Below, in pieces: positions 53,312-64,000 of a DNA stretch of 64,000 nucleotides. The position numbers and the translations under genes were made by a program. Source of the DNA: an uncultured Pseudomonadales bacterium (lineage in GTDB: Bacteria; Pseudomonadota; Gammaproteobacteria; Pseudomonadales; Azotimanducaceae); NCBI GenBank assembly GCA_951813295.1, contig CATOTI010000001.1, positions 1,090,794 to 1,154,793 on the forward strand, written 5' to 3'. Under the pieces are notes generated by a model. That model was not told the DNA's origin. It made no database searches and saw only the letters and a list, made by a program, of their open reading frames with translations. Numbering within the stretch: position 1 is the first letter of the stretch; each line of letters begins with the position of its first letter.

Positions 53312-54238
53312 TCATGTCACGTTGTGAATTGTGAACTTCCCAAGCCCGAATCCGGTGTTTTTGCCGACATGCAGCAACTCACACAGGTACAGGGACGGCA
53401 GGAAAGATCGCAACTCGCCGGTGATGCGCCAGTCACCGACCAGCCCGGGCAGGTGCATTTTCTGCTGCTGCCGGGAGGAATAGCGAGACCAGTGGAGCAG
53501 GCGCAGCTTGTGTTCGCTCCCCAGCGTTTTCGCCTGTTCGGTGAGTTCCCTGATGTCCCCGGTATCCGACGGCAGGCCAGCAGTATCCTGAAACAGGCGA
53601 ATGCGGCGCAGGCAACTGACCATCAAATCCGCCGGCGTCAGTCTGGCTGTCCCCAGCACCTTGCCCTGGCGTTGCAATCGCAGCGGGGTTTCCATGCGCA
53701 GTTGGATACTGGTGGCGTCTGTTGGTGCAGTCACCCGGGTACGCTGTTCGTGTGTTGGGATTTCCGGCATGTGCTCATGCCAGATGCTCTCGTGCCGCTC
53801 GCCATCGCAGCGGCTGACGCGGCATAACCTCGCCTTCACCTTGCTCCGACCGAGCCCGCAAGCTAGGGCCTGCTGCCAGGCAAGGATGATCAGCGGCAGT
53901 TGCGCCAGCGCTTTGCCGAACAGCACCATGTGGAACCCCAGTTGATCTTCCGGAGTCAACATGGCGTCGCCCGGGGGTGGCGGTTCGATCACATAGGGCA
54001 GCATCGCTGCGCGCTGACGGTGGTCAGGACCGCTGGTCACAGGCTCGAAAACAGCCGTATAGGAACAGCCACTCTGAACCGGGCAGCCATCGCACACCGT
54101 GCGTCCTGTGACGCAGGCCATGCGCCGCAGGGCCGCGCCGAAGGCACCCCTGAGTATGGAGCCACTGTAAGGCGGCAGCGACAGCGGTTGCTGCACGGTG
54201 CACTCGAAGCGGTAGCGAACGATGGGGTAAGAGTTCAT
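53312..54238 (-). CDS. cas6: Cas6 crRNA endoribonuclease
   Basis: The 308-residue protein has the Cas6 RAMP architecture: PPYSGSILRGAFGAALRRMA near the N-terminus, a CxxC-type insert (CDGCPVQSGC), and the C-terminal glycine-rich region LLHVGKNTGFGLGKFTI preceded by WSRYSSRQQQKMHLPGLVG. It cleaves the array transcript within repeats. Start ATG 54238 is chosen because it overlaps the cmr6 stop as ATGA; an upstream codon adds five residues only. A His for acid-base catalysis may be among the last third; which one is not clear. Confidence 0.93.
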   Translation of the reverse strand: MNSYPIVRYRFECTVQQPLSLPPYSGSILRGAFGAALRRMACVTGRTVCDGCPVQSGCSYTAVFEPVTSGPDHRQRAAMLPYVIEPPPPGDAMLTPEDQLGFHMVLFGKALAQLPLIILAWQQALACGLGRSKVKARLCRVSRCDGERHESIWHEHMPEIPTHEQRTRVTAPTDATSIQLRMETPLRLQRQGKVLGTARLTPADLMVSCLRRIRLFQDTAGLPSDTGDIRELTEQAKTLGSEHKLRLLHWSRYSSRQQQKMHLPGLVGDWRITGELRSFLPSLYLCELLHVGKNTGFGLGKFTIHNVT

Positions 54239-55404
54239 TGGCCGGTCAGCCAAGCCATGACACGCAGGGTGTTCTGATGGTCCTTGTCTTTGGCAGGCCT
54301 TTTCTTTGCACTTGTCTCACGCCATTGTTTTGCTTTTTGCATCCGGGCTTTGAGTTCCTCCGCAACGGTGATTTTGTCCTGACCTCGCCACAGCTCATCT
54401 TTCACCGCCTGGATGATTGCAGCGATTTCCGTCATGTTCTTGTCCGTCCGCGCCTCAAGCACTTCCTGGATCTCCCGTTCTATCGGGGACATCGCCGCCA
54501 GGCGTTCGGCCCGCTGCCTCTCTTGCATTTCGCGTTGCTGGCGTTCCTGGTGCCGACGCTTTATCTCGGCCTCCTGCCCCGTATCTCGTTGCATCGCCCC
54601 ATACCCCACGGCGGTCTTGGCACCGAAACCACACCATTCGAAAGCGTGTTCAAAGGCGGATTCCAACAGGGTTTTCCAACGATCATTTTCAGCCAGATCA
54701 GTTGTCAGGCGCTTGCGGTCGCAAACCACATGGAAGGTGAAATTCGACCCTGGCGGCACGGTCATAAAATTGATGGGGATGGGTTGGCCCGAGTCATGGG
54801 GCGAGGCACTGCCTTGGTAATAGTGAGAATAGTGCGGGGTCATGACCTCGATCGCGAGCCTGCCTCCGGATATTTCCGGCAGGACATCCCAGAAAGACAG
54901 GGCACCATGCCCCGCATCAGAGGAATCTGGTCCGAACAAGGTATTAATGGCTTCCTGCGTCCATACGCCATCTTCGGACTGAGCCGCCCAGGTCACACTC
55001 GGCGCGATTCCGGCCAGTTCTTCCGCCGCCCGTCGCACCACGCCCTTGACACCGCTGCCCGGCAGATACGGCAGGCCGTAGGGGTTGAGGAAGGAGAAAC
55101 CATTTTCCAGCGGGTGTTCGTTACCCAGGCCGGTGGCGAAGGGCGAGTCTGACCTGGCAATCAGTTGAAGCTGCGACTCCTCCGATAGGTTCGCAAACAC
55201 CGCCTTCTGGCGCTTGCCGAAGGCGTCCAACATTTTACGATCAGCGGGGTTGATAGCTGCTGCTTCTTTTGACGCAGATACGCTATCGGTCTCTTTGGAC
55301 CAATCGACCTTCTGCCATAACTTTAAGAACATGCCGAATCGCGAGGCAGGCGAAGCGTCTTTGAAACTGTCTCCCAAATATTTCGGAACGGCAGCTACAG
55401 GCAT
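54235..55404 (-). CDS. cmr6: Cmr6 (type III-B RAMP, Cas7 family)
   Basis: The 389-residue protein starts MPVAAVPKYLGDSFKDASPA at ATG 55404, the usual Cmr6 N-terminus, 1 nt after the cmr5 stop; upstream ATGs in the same frame would overlap cmr5 out of register. The RAMP glycine loop is visible in YLPGSGVKGVVRRAAEELAG. The C-terminal ~115 residues form a charged coiled coil (RRHQERQQREMQERQRAERL) not seen in short Cmr6 proteins. Cmr6 caps the backbone near Cmr1 at the 3' end of the crRNA. Confidence 0.93.
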   Translation of the reverse strand: MPVAAVPKYLGDSFKDASPASRFGMFLKLWQKVDWSKETDSVSASKEAAAINPADRKMLDAFGKRQKAVFANLSEESQLQLIARSDSPFATGLGNEHPLENGFSFLNPYGLPYLPGSGVKGVVRRAAEELAGIAPSVTWAAQSEDGVWTQEAINTLFGPDSSDAGHGALSFWDVLPEISGGRLAIEVMTPHYSHYYQGSASPHDSGQPIPINFMTVPPGSNFTFHVVCDRKRLTTDLAENDRWKTLLESAFEHAFEWCGFGAKTAVGYGAMQRDTGQEAEIKRRHQERQQREMQERQRAERLAAMSPIEREIQEVLEARTDKNMTEIAAIIQAVKDELWRGQDKITVAEELKARMQKAKQWRETSAKKRPAKDKDHQNTLRVMAWLTGQ

Positions 55405-55405
55405 C

Positions 55406-55834
55406 TCACTGGCCTCCCCGCCGGGCATCCGGCCCTTCAACAGGTCCATCCGAGCGGGATTGGGCTGGATCATCACCGCCATGCTGCGCCGCAGCGATCT
55501 GCCGCATCCAGCGTAGCCAGGCCATCGCTTCGGTGGTGATCTCTTGAAACTCGCGTGGCTCGGTTTGCAGCAGGTGCTCCATGCAACCCTCGAAATCCTC
55601 GGGCACACCCTTGCGCTGATGTAGCCAACCGCGCAGATGTCCTGCCAGTTGTTCGTGCTCGCCGCCTTTTTTCTGCTCCAGAAAAGCCATTACCTGCATC
55701 AGCCCGCTGTTTATGATCAGCGCGGGCAGGCCCTTGGCCAGGTTCGTGTATTCCTTTGAGCAGCTCTTGCTCTTGTCCCAGGCATGTCTGGCGCGTTGCT
55801 GTTCCAGGGTTGGCGTCGGGGTTGTTTTCGGCAT
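55406..55834 (-). CDS. cmr5: Cmr5 small subunit (Cas11)
   Basis: A 142-residue helical protein. LEQQRARHAWDKSKSCSKEY and LPALIINSGLMQVMAFLEQK are the helices conserved in Cmr5. It forms the inner filament of the Cmr complex beside Cmr4 and helps bind target RNA. It begins 1 nt after cmr4 ends and is followed by cmr6 after 1 nt. Confidence 0.95.
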   Translation of the reverse strand: MPKTTPTPTLEQQRARHAWDKSKSCSKEYTNLAKGLPALIINSGLMQVMAFLEQKKGGEHEQLAGHLRGWLHQRKGVPEDFEGCMEHLLQTEPREFQEITTEAMAWLRWMRQIAAAQHGGDDPAQSRSDGPVEGPDARRGGQ

Positions 55835-55835
55835 A

Positions 55836-57939
<2,104 letters not shown>

Positions 57940-57940
<1 letters not shown>

Positions 57941-58299
57941 CAGGCACCGTCTCCTTCGATAAATCGGTGCATGCGCTCAACGGCCGCCAACAAATCAGCC
58001 AGATCACGCTCAACCACATTCCATACGACCTCAAGATCAATCCCGAGATACCCATGCGCCAGCACGTTTCGAAAACCGGCCAGGTCCGCCCAGGGAATTC
58101 CCGGTTCCGTTGCCTTGGTTGTTGCGCTTAGTCGTTGGCTGGACTCGGCCAGCGTTTGCAGGTTTCGGAGCACCGCATCCTGGACCATGGGCGTCTGCAG
58201 GAAAGTATCCTGCGCTCCACCCGTGTATTCACGGATGCGTTCAATGCATTCGCGTACATGGTCAAGCAGAACCCGTTCGGATTGTCGCGTGGGCTTCAT
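57940..58299 (-). CDS. hepT: HepT-type HEPN toxin
   Basis: A 119-residue four-helix protein with the RX4HXY motif RNVLAHGYLGIDLEVVW at about residues 82-89, the RNase site of HepT toxins. It overlaps mntA by 4 nt and cmr3 by 1 nt. In MntA-HepT pairs the toxin is silenced by adenylylation of the Tyr in the motif, and both residues are present. The location inside the cmr operon suggests co-expression with the CRISPR complex, perhaps as an addiction or back-up module. Confidence 0.93.
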
Positions 58300-58580
58300 A
58301 AGGTCACAGCCTCGGCCAGAACGCGATCCCGCAATGCGGGATGCAGGCCCCGATCGCTCACCACATCCACACGGCGATGGAGCAGACTCTGGATCTCCAC
58401 CAATAGCCCGCCCAACTCAAGGGCGCTCTTGTCGCGGGGAATGGACACCAACAGGTCCGCATCACTGCTTTCGTCCGCGTCGTCCCTCGCCATAGAGCCG
58501 AATATGCGCACATTTTCAATACCACGCCGTCGCGCCAGGGTCAGGATTTGATCACGATGCTGCTCAATCAGCGGGTGCAT
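58296..58580 (-). CDS. mntA: MntA minimal nucleotidyltransferase antitoxin
   Basis: A 94-residue MNT-fold protein with the catalytic GSMARDDADESSDADLLV (GSx10DxD) at about 28-45. MntA proteins transfer AMP onto their HepT partner. It overlaps cmr2's end by 17 nt and hepT's start by 4 nt. All catalytic residues are in place, so the module appears active. Confidence 0.93.
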   Translation of the reverse strand: MHPLIEQHRDQILTLARRRGIENVRIFGSMARDDADESSDADLLVSIPRDKSALELGGLLVEIQSLLHRRVDVVSDRGLHPALRDRVLAEAVTL

Positions 58581-61500
58581 TCACCTTCTCCTGATCTGAT
58601 GCCGTTGGCTCCGGTTTATCGAGGCGCACTTCCCGCGCGAGAAATTCAGCCACACCGAGAAAGTTTTCGAGATAGTCCAGGCGGTCTTCCTGCTTAATCG
58701 CGAGCGTCGCCAACCGACTCGCGAGCAATTGTTCACGGCAGAATTCCTTGTCCTCGCCAGTGCCTGCCTGCCGCTGGAGCTGGTCATCCAGCAGGCTACC
58801 GAGCATGTCCTGCGGTGCATCGTGCGGCAGGTCCTTGAGCCACAGCAGGCAGTGATAGGCGGCGCGGCGGGATACGGAAGGCCTAGCGAGAAACTCCCGC
58901 ACATCTTGCAGCAACTGCAACTCCCCCCACTTGCCAGTCAGCTTTAGCGCGCCGCCAGCGCGCTTGACGATGGTGATACCGAAGGCGTTCCGCCCGCCTT
59001 GGCACTTGGCGCGTTGTTCGGCGTCTTTCATTTCCCGGCGAACCGCTGCCAAAGGTGCCTTGTGATGGGCGATCACCGCGCCGCAACTGGCGGTGGCTCC
59101 GCCCATCATTCTGAACAGTTGATTGCGCAACAAGGCAAAGCCTTTCTTACAGACCAGCTTCCCCGCCTGCCTTGCCCGCTGCATATCGCCCCAGTCTTTG
59201 TTCTGATAGTCCGCGTCGTCACCACTCCAAGCGTTGCGCAAGCGCTGCATGGCCGGCAGCAGGTCTTGCACCGGCAACATGGCGAATACATCGTCGCCAC
59301 CTGCATAGATCAAACGGCCAAGGTGCTCCCGTTCCACGATATGCGGTACAACATGCAGGGCGAAGTCGTTCAGCGCGGCGGATATCGCCAGGTGGCGGTT
59401 GGGCGAGAGTGCACGGGGCGACGCTGCGTATTCCCCGATTTTCGCGTTGTCTCGCGCTTTTTTCTTCACGAATTCCCGGAGTTGCGGGTGGAAACTCTTT
59501 TCATAGGAGATTGCAAACTTCTCATCGCCCGACAGAATGTGCCCCATATTGTCGCCGTCCAGCAACAGCAGGGCGTAGTAGGCTTCCAGTTGGTCCTGTG
59601 CGCCCAGGCCAAGAATCTGTTTGACCTCTTTGCGAAGTTCATCCGCTTCTTGCTCATCCTCCAGGTCATCCGCCTTGTCCAACAGGCCAGCCAGCTTCTT
59701 CGCCTGATCTATTGATGGGTGGCTCCGGTAATCCGCCATGAGCTTTCGGGGTAGCGCCATTGGGTCTGGGTCGTATCTGTCCAGTAGCTTCTGCGCCTCG
59801 TCGGAACGCTCGCTATTGTTTTTCAGCCAGCTTTCAAGTTGCGCCGCCAGCGCCATCGTGTGGGTGGAGACGACAAAGCGATTGACCCGGGCTTCTGTCG
59901 CCCGCCCAACCTCTTCCGCAAACAGGGTTGGCCAGAGGCGTTTCACCGCCGATAACCCGCCGAGATATTCCCCCTTTTTGGCCCAGGAAGGTTTTTTGTC
60001 ATGCAGCCTTTGCCACAGCGTGTCGTCGCGCTGGCCTTGCGGCTTATCAAGGTCTGCCCGGTCCAGCGTCAGCCATTCGCTCTCCCCTGTAAGGGAATCA
60101 CGCCAGCCTTTTTGCGTCAGTTGGTCGAAGGGTCGCACCGCCTTGGCGGCGGACAGGGCACGCTCGGCCAGATCGTAGACCGCCGGATAAAGCACTCCGG
60201 GATTCGGACGCCAGAAGGTGGTGTTGTCGTCCCACCGTTCCACCAGCACCTTCCACGCATCGGATGCCAGGAAGCCGCCGACCCCGCCTTCGTTTGCGTC
60301 GAAGAACGGTGCCATGGCTTCTTGTAACCGAGACACATCCAGGTCGGTCTGCTGGTCTTCGTTGCGGGGTTTGATCAAAGAGAAAGGCACCGCGGCCCAG
60401 TGGACTTCCGGGAAGCCGTCGAGTTGGTCACGCATTTGTGTGTGGCAGTATTTTTCGTCGCCGCCCGTCGCGCCGATCTCTTCCAGCAAACAGTTCACGG
60501 TTTGCTCGCCGATGCTTTGCAGCCAGCACCGAACCTGTTGCTCGATGTCTTGCGCAAGCCCCTTCGCCTGATCGGCAGGCACGACGGCCACAAAGCGATT
60601 GGGCAGGGCGCCAGCGAACAAGGGATTGGCATCTGTTGCCGACTTCGCCCAGTCGCAATCGCTAAACCACTCGGCCGGGAGCCCCATTTCATCCCGCAGC
60701 CAGACATCCACCTGGGGAATGCCACGCAAGCGCGGGAACAGAATGGCGTCCGGACCCAGGCGTTCGCAGACGACTTTCATGGCCTCCCATGACAGCCGCG
60801 CCAGCAGATGCGAACCGGCCCACAGGTCGGCGGTAGAGCGGGCCGCAGCAATAAAAGGCTGCACCGGCCCCAGCGACAGCGCCAGCAGCGCGGCTTCGCT
60901 CTTGCCATCCGCCGCGAAGGTACCGGCGAAAGCGCTGGTCAGGTCCAGATGATCCCAGATGGAATGGTCCGGCACGCGGGTATCCGCCGGTAACAACGGC
61001 CACAGAAAACCCAGCTTGCCGTCGTCATCTTCCTCGCTGAGTTTCGGGCCGAAGCGCCAGCAGGCCAGCAGGGTTTTTTGCCAATCGGGCTTGTCGCTGA
61101 TTCCATCCTTGATGACAAGGCTGGAAAAATGCTCGAAGCTGCGTTGCTTGATGTCCGTAATGTCTGTTTCCGCCAGCCGTTTCAGGTCAAGTCTCTCACC
61201 GGTCAAGGGGTGAATCAGGATGGGCGATTGAGTCCAGCGCACCTGACAGCCGGGTGCGATCTTGAAGGTTTTTGTTGCGCCTGTTTTTGTTTCGACCGTG
61301 ATTTCTTCCATAGGCCATTGGGGACGATCCGCTGCCGCGGCCCACCAATCAGCGCGTTTGACATCCTTGTACAGGGTGATGGGAATACCATTCTTGAACA
61401 GCACGCCGGCCAGCACATCGGTATTGTCCGGATCAAGCCAGTCGCCAACCGGTAGATTGTGAAAGCCGAGGTCGCGGTGCAGCGCCTTGCAGGTGCCGCC

Positions 61501-61602
61501 CTCATGGCCTGCCGGGTCGCGCAAGAGCACCAGGGCTTTTTCCGCCGGGTCGTGCAAGCGGGCGTGCAGCTTGGTCTGCCAGAAGGTGTCTGGGGTGCTC
61601 AT
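58564..61602 (-). CDS. cmr2: Cmr2/Cas10 with intact GGDD cyclase motif
   Basis: The 1012-residue protein is the Cas10 subunit of type III-B. The N-terminus has the HD-like LHDPAEKALVLLRDPAGHEG seen in Cmr2. The two palm domains follow: LLLDGDNMGHILSGDEKF at about 690 in the first part of the cyclase region, and YAGGDDVFAMLPVQDLLPAM with GGDD at 768-771. The C-terminal part is helical. It should convert ATP to cyclic oligoadenylate when target RNA binds and activate the CARF proteins in the operon. DNA cleavage by the HD part is uncertain. It overlaps cmr1 by 4 nt. Confidence 0.97.
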   Translation of the reverse strand: MSTPDTFWQTKLHARLHDPAEKALVLLRDPAGHEGGTCKALHRDLGFHNLPVGDWLDPDNTDVLAGVLFKNGIPITLYKDVKRADWWAAAADRPQWPMEEITVETKTGATKTFKIAPGCQVRWTQSPILIHPLTGERLDLKRLAETDITDIKQRSFEHFSSLVIKDGISDKPDWQKTLLACWRFGPKLSEEDDDGKLGFLWPLLPADTRVPDHSIWDHLDLTSAFAGTFAADGKSEAALLALSLGPVQPFIAAARSTADLWAGSHLLARLSWEAMKVVCERLGPDAILFPRLRGIPQVDVWLRDEMGLPAEWFSDCDWAKSATDANPLFAGALPNRFVAVVPADQAKGLAQDIEQQVRCWLQSIGEQTVNCLLEEIGATGGDEKYCHTQMRDQLDGFPEVHWAAVPFSLIKPRNEDQQTDLDVSRLQEAMAPFFDANEGGVGGFLASDAWKVLVERWDDNTTFWRPNPGVLYPAVYDLAERALSAAKAVRPFDQLTQKGWRDSLTGESEWLTLDRADLDKPQGQRDDTLWQRLHDKKPSWAKKGEYLGGLSAVKRLWPTLFAEEVGRATEARVNRFVVSTHTMALAAQLESWLKNNSERSDEAQKLLDRYDPDPMALPRKLMADYRSHPSIDQAKKLAGLLDKADDLEDEQEADELRKEVKQILGLGAQDQLEAYYALLLLDGDNMGHILSGDEKFAISYEKSFHPQLREFVKKKARDNAKIGEYAASPRALSPNRHLAISAALNDFALHVVPHIVEREHLGRLIYAGGDDVFAMLPVQDLLPAMQRLRNAWSGDDADYQNKDWGDMQRARQAGKLVCKKGFALLRNQLFRMMGGATASCGAVIAHHKAPLAAVRREMKDAEQRAKCQGGRNAFGITIVKRAGGALKLTGKWGELQLLQDVREFLARPSVSRRAAYHCLLWLKDLPHDAPQDMLGSLLDDQLQRQAGTGEDKEFCREQLLASRLATLAIKQEDRLDYLENFLGVAEFLAREVRLDKPEPTASDQEKVNAPAD

Positions 61603-62585
61603 GCTGGTTTCCGCTGGATATCGTGTTGGTCGTCGTCCAGAAATTCATGGACACGTTTCCACATCGTCACAAGCTCGGTTCTGTTCGGGGAAAAATCCAG
61701 CGGCGGCAGGCAGGGTAAATGAAACACAAGGGCCTTCACTTTACTGTTGGAGGCTGGAACCACCTTGAAACGCAGGCTGCTCGGCAGGCGCTTGTTGCCC
61801 CAATTCTTGGGATCATGTTTCGTGACGGGATAGTTCAGCCAATGTCGATTTGTTTTGAATGTGCTGTTTAGATTCTTGCGCAGTTGCGCCAGTTGGGTCA
61901 TTGCCTTCTGCCAGTTGGCAACCGCTTCCGACTGCCACATCAGCAAGCCGCCCCTGTCATCACATCCTATGGCATGGGGCCAGTCTCTCTGTAACGCGCG
62001 TTCCAGCCTGGCGGTGAATTTCCCGGCATCAACCGCCAGTTCCGGCGTTCCGTCTTGAGGTTCGAGCGATACCGACCCCCAGCCATTGCGGCTGCGCCCG
62101 CCGATGGTGCCAAATTGGTCGATCAGTGCCAGCGTGTTGGCGATGTCATCTTCATGTTCTTCCGGCACGGCAAGACGTACGGTTGCCGAACCTTCAGCTT
62201 GAATCGCCGACCCATGCGCTAAGCGCGTTCCTATTCTTCGATCATATTGTACAGGCCCATAACCCAGATACAGGTCAGCAGCCACTGGGTTCTTGGATCC
62301 AATTCCTGGCAGTTTATGCCATCCATTCGAGCCTTCGCGCCAGTCGCTCAGCCGCATCCTGACCAGGCTTTTCGTGGTGCCACTGTCCAACCAGGCATTG
62401 CCGAACAGTTGACCTTCCGCTTCCCTGATTTTTTTCCATTCATGGGCATGGCTTTCCGCCACCGCCACGCGCCACCAGTGGCGCAGCAACGCTTTGAAAG
62501 GTGGCGTGCGCCATTGGCCGCTCTGCTCAGCATTGCCGAGAAAAGCCGGCGTAGTGAAAGTGACCCGGTATTGCAGTGTCTTCAT
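61599..62585 (-). CDS. cmr1: Cmr1 (type III-B RAMP, Cas7 family)
   Basis: From ATG 62585 (chosen over one 13 codons upstream) the protein reads KTLQYRVTFTTPAFLGNAEQ, then TPPFKALLRHWWRVAVAESH, the typical Cmr1 beginning with the RHWWR block. A glycine-rich loop occurs in FGTIGGRSRNGWGSVSL (about 180). Cmr1 lies at the 3' end of the crRNA in the complex. Length, about 328 residues, is normal. It is the second gene of the operon. Confidence 0.95.
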   Translation of the reverse strand: MKTLQYRVTFTTPAFLGNAEQSGQWRTPPFKALLRHWWRVAVAESHAHEWKKIREAEGQLFGNAWLDSGTTKSLVRMRLSDWREGSNGWHKLPGIGSKNPVAADLYLGYGPVQYDRRIGTRLAHGSAIQAEGSATVRLAVPEEHEDDIANTLALIDQFGTIGGRSRNGWGSVSLEPQDGTPELAVDAGKFTARLERALQRDWPHAIGCDDRGGLLMWQSEAVANWQKAMTQLAQLRKNLNSTFKTNRHWLNYPVTKHDPKNWGNKRLPSSLRFKVVPASNSKVKALVFHLPCLPPLDFSPNRTELVTMWKRVHEFLDDDQHDIQRKPA

Positions 62586-62601
62586 CATCTCTACAATCGC
62601 T

Positions 62602-63744
62602 CTAATCCGAAGCATCCGCTTCAACCGAAGCGTAGCGTATCGCTTCAGGAGGCAGGCTTAACCCGTAACGGGTTTCCGGTCGTTTACCTGAACTTGCTAT
62701 TCTGTAGGGCTCAAATAGCTGCGGCGGGAGATTTTTCTTCAAAGCGGCGTTGGTCCGTGACATTTTCGAATCGAATTCCTCCTTCCCCATACCCCTGGAA
62801 AATGACTGCTCCGCCTGCTCATAGTCCGCGCTGAATTCGCCGACAATCCGCCGGTATTCGGCAAGAAAAGCCGTGGCGATGCCTGGTCCATCATCATCGT
62901 ATCTTATGGGGTCCGATCCCTCGCAGCGACGCCGCGCCATCCAGCTGTAAAACGCCAGTTCAGCCGGCGCAATGTCCTCAATCACAACGCCGGAAACCGA
63001 CAGGCAACGACCGGCTAAATCAATCACCAGTTGCAATGGCCCCAGCGCACTTTGGGCCGCCGCCACCGTGGCGCTGAAACTGCTCGCGCCATTCATCAGG
63101 CTCGGCGGCAAGCCCTCGCGCATCCGCACAAAGGGGATTTCGGCCAGAGAAACCTGCGCTTCTTTCGTATCGTAAGCACGCGGCTGCTCACCCCGTGTGT
63201 GGATCAACTGGCTGTGCTTCGTTGGATAGTAGAAGTCGGGGTGCGACTCATACGGCGCATTGACCAGCACATGCGAAAGCCGATCCTGGCTGCGCCCGTA
63301 CAGGCTGATCGCATAACCCAGATAGTAACCCATGGTTTTGCGGCCACCGGCGATAGATGCATGCAGACTGGCCATCGGGTCGGCAGTCAAATCGCGCACC
63401 GTTTGGGTGATGGTGTCGGCGCAACGCCGGTTGTCCGCCTCGCTGCGGATATCTTCCAGCAGACCGTCCATGTCGTCACGAATCACCCAGACGTTTTCCA
63501 TACCGAAATGGATGGTGGGCAGGTCGTACTCCCGGCACAGACGATGAAAGTGCCCGTGCTCCGGATTGAGCAGCGCGTGCCGCACCCGCTCCGCCCCTTC
63601 TTTGGTCGTGATTAGATGGACCTCCGTTGGCACCCAGGGGTCGTGCCGGTTGGCCGCGAGCGCATACAGAGTTTCCGTCACCACCTGTGGCGACAGGCCC
63701 GTGACAGCCAGCAAAATTCTGCGCGGATAATGGGTCGGCACCAT
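62602..63744 (-). CDS. NE0113-type CARF protein (Csm6/Csx1-like)
   Basis: The 380-residue protein begins RRILLAVTGLSPQVVTETLY, the hallmark of the NE0113 (TIGR02584) CRISPR-associated family. It has a second CARF signature at SLHASIAGGRKTMGYYLGYA (about 128-147). The family is grouped with Csm6/Csx1 cyclic-oligoadenylate receptors. The C-terminal helical part (MSRTNAALKKNLPPQLFEPY, GKRPETRYGLSL) shows no RX4-6H HEPN site that I can find. So it may be a signal sensor or regulator and not an RNase. First gene of the cmr operon, 16 nt before cmr1. Confidence 0.9.
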   Translation of the reverse strand: MVPTHYPRRILLAVTGLSPQVVTETLYALAANRHDPWVPTEVHLITTKEGAERVRHALLNPEHGHFHRLCREYDLPTIHFGMENVWVIRDDMDGLLEDIRSEADNRRCADTITQTVRDLTADPMASLHASIAGGRKTMGYYLGYAISLYGRSQDRLSHVLVNAPYESHPDFYYPTKHSQLIHTRGEQPRAYDTKEAQVSLAEIPFVRMREGLPPSLMNGASSFSATVAAAQSALGPLQLVIDLAGRCLSVSGVVIEDIAPAELAFYSWMARRRCEGSDPIRYDDDGPGIATAFLAEYRRIVGEFSADYEQAEQSFSRGMGKEEFDSKMSRTNAALKKNLPPQLFEPYRIASSGKRPETRYGLSLPPEAIRYASVEADASD

Positions 63745-63808
63745 GAGACGGGTTTCTGCTTAACGGTTCGGGCCAAAGTATGCCTTCCGGGAGAACAAGG
63801 GGGTCATC

Positions 63809-63824
63809 ACCGCAAGCTTGCGGT
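63809..63824. promoter_or_regulatory. 16-bp perfect palindrome upstream of the cas operon
   Basis: ACCGCAAGCTTGCGGT lies 65-80 nt before the first cas start codon on the minus strand. It may be an operator for the operon or a short hairpin. No regulator gene is next to it. Confidence 0.45.
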
Positions 63825-63922
63825 ACTGATCTCGCAAGCGTACAGGTCGGTTCAGCACTTCGTTGCAGAATCAGAATATGGGTTTGGAGGCGAGCAGACA
63901 GATTTCTTTTCGAGCTAGTAGT

Positions 63923-64000
63923 TGTCACATCCCCGGACGGTAGTATTGTTTCGGATCAAGGGGCACTTTATCAGGCGCGAATGGTATTGAATGAGCTGTT
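63923..64000 (+). mobile_element. Left end of an IS481-type element, runs off right edge
   Basis: From TGTCACATCCCCGGACGGTA the sequence follows 35374-35452 closely (same TIR and next ~45 bp). This marks the border between the cas operon and another IS copy beyond the window. Confidence 0.8.

Noticed and set aside
54235..55608. 457-codon start for cmr6
   Set aside because: The upstream 68 codons overlap cmr5 in another frame; the ATG at 55404 gives the canonical Cmr6 N-terminus.

Overview
The window looks like an accessory, defence-island type stretch of a moderately GC-rich proteobacterium. A gammaproteobacterium, or possibly a betaproteobacterium, fits best: the type III-B CRISPR operon carries Csx16 and NE0113-type CARF genes, and the insertion sequences are IS3, IS256, IS481, IS5 and IS1380 relatives. 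No housekeeping gene, rRNA or complete tRNA was seen. The taxonomy is an inference; replicon type (chromosome or large plasmid) cannot be told from the sequence.

Layout. 1-3.1 kb: a C5 cytosine methyltransferase coupled to a large GHKL (MORC/MutL-like) ATPase that runs off the left edge. 3.2-5.6 kb: a junk zone made of a ~300-bp repeated element and fragments of IS481, IS3 and a PIN-domain gene. 5.6-8.35 kb: a tightly overlapping four-gene operon with a HigB-like toxin, a HigA-ImmA/IrrE antitoxin, an unknown protein and a zinc-ribbon protein, with palindromic operators. 8.7-13 kb: remnants of a type II R-M locus (C protein with a C-box and the head of a nuclease gene), an ASCH protein, a GNAT remnant, and a DUF2924 gene followed by a deleted large serine recombinase. 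13.2-16.1 kb: a secreted protein of unknown role and a NERD-UvrD helicase. 16.2-18.7 kb: broken IS5, IS3, ATPase and helicase pieces and a relict CRISPR repeat unit. 18.8-23.1 kb: an RHH-methyltransferase gene convergent with an McrC-like/McrB-like pair. 23.1-32.5 kb: Panacea genes, half of a cas1 gene, inverted duplications, an adhesin fragment, a YfbU fragment, IS1380, a broken IS256 and a second relict CRISPR remnant. 32.7-35.2 kb: a fused Eco57I-like methyltransferase and BsuBI/PstI-type nuclease. 36-39.5 kb: a broken M4 protease, a truncated NERD protein and a secreted NUC1 endonuclease. 39.8-44.6 kb: a five-gene membrane operon with MotA/ExbB-like, MotB/ExbD-like, VWA-like and four-TM coiled-coil proteins. 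44.6-48.2 kb: the second copy of the ~300-bp element, the other half of a cas1 gene, a GIY-YIG gene and an intact IS256. 48.4-63.9 kb: an eight-repeat CRISPR array and a complete type III-B (Cmr) operon, all on the minus strand.

How the genes work together. The Cmr operon runs NE0113-CARF protein, cmr1, cmr2/cas10 (GGDD intact), mntA-hepT toxin-antitoxin, cmr3-cmr4-cmr5-cmr6, cas6, a Card1/Can2-like effector split into CARF and nuclease ORFs, csx16, cas2, cas1, a Cas1-like/Cas2 ORF, leader, array. Cas10 should make cyclic oligoadenylate, the CARF proteins should respond to it, and Csx16 may switch the signal off. Alongside it are at least three restriction-type systems and three toxin-antitoxin modules.

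The strongest candidate for an undescribed system is the membrane operon at 39.8-44.6 kb. It resembles the ZorA/ZorB engine of Zorya in architecture but has different companion genes. The wreckage between systems consists of unusually many gene fragments copied or inverted from elsewhere in the window, so recombination has been heavy.
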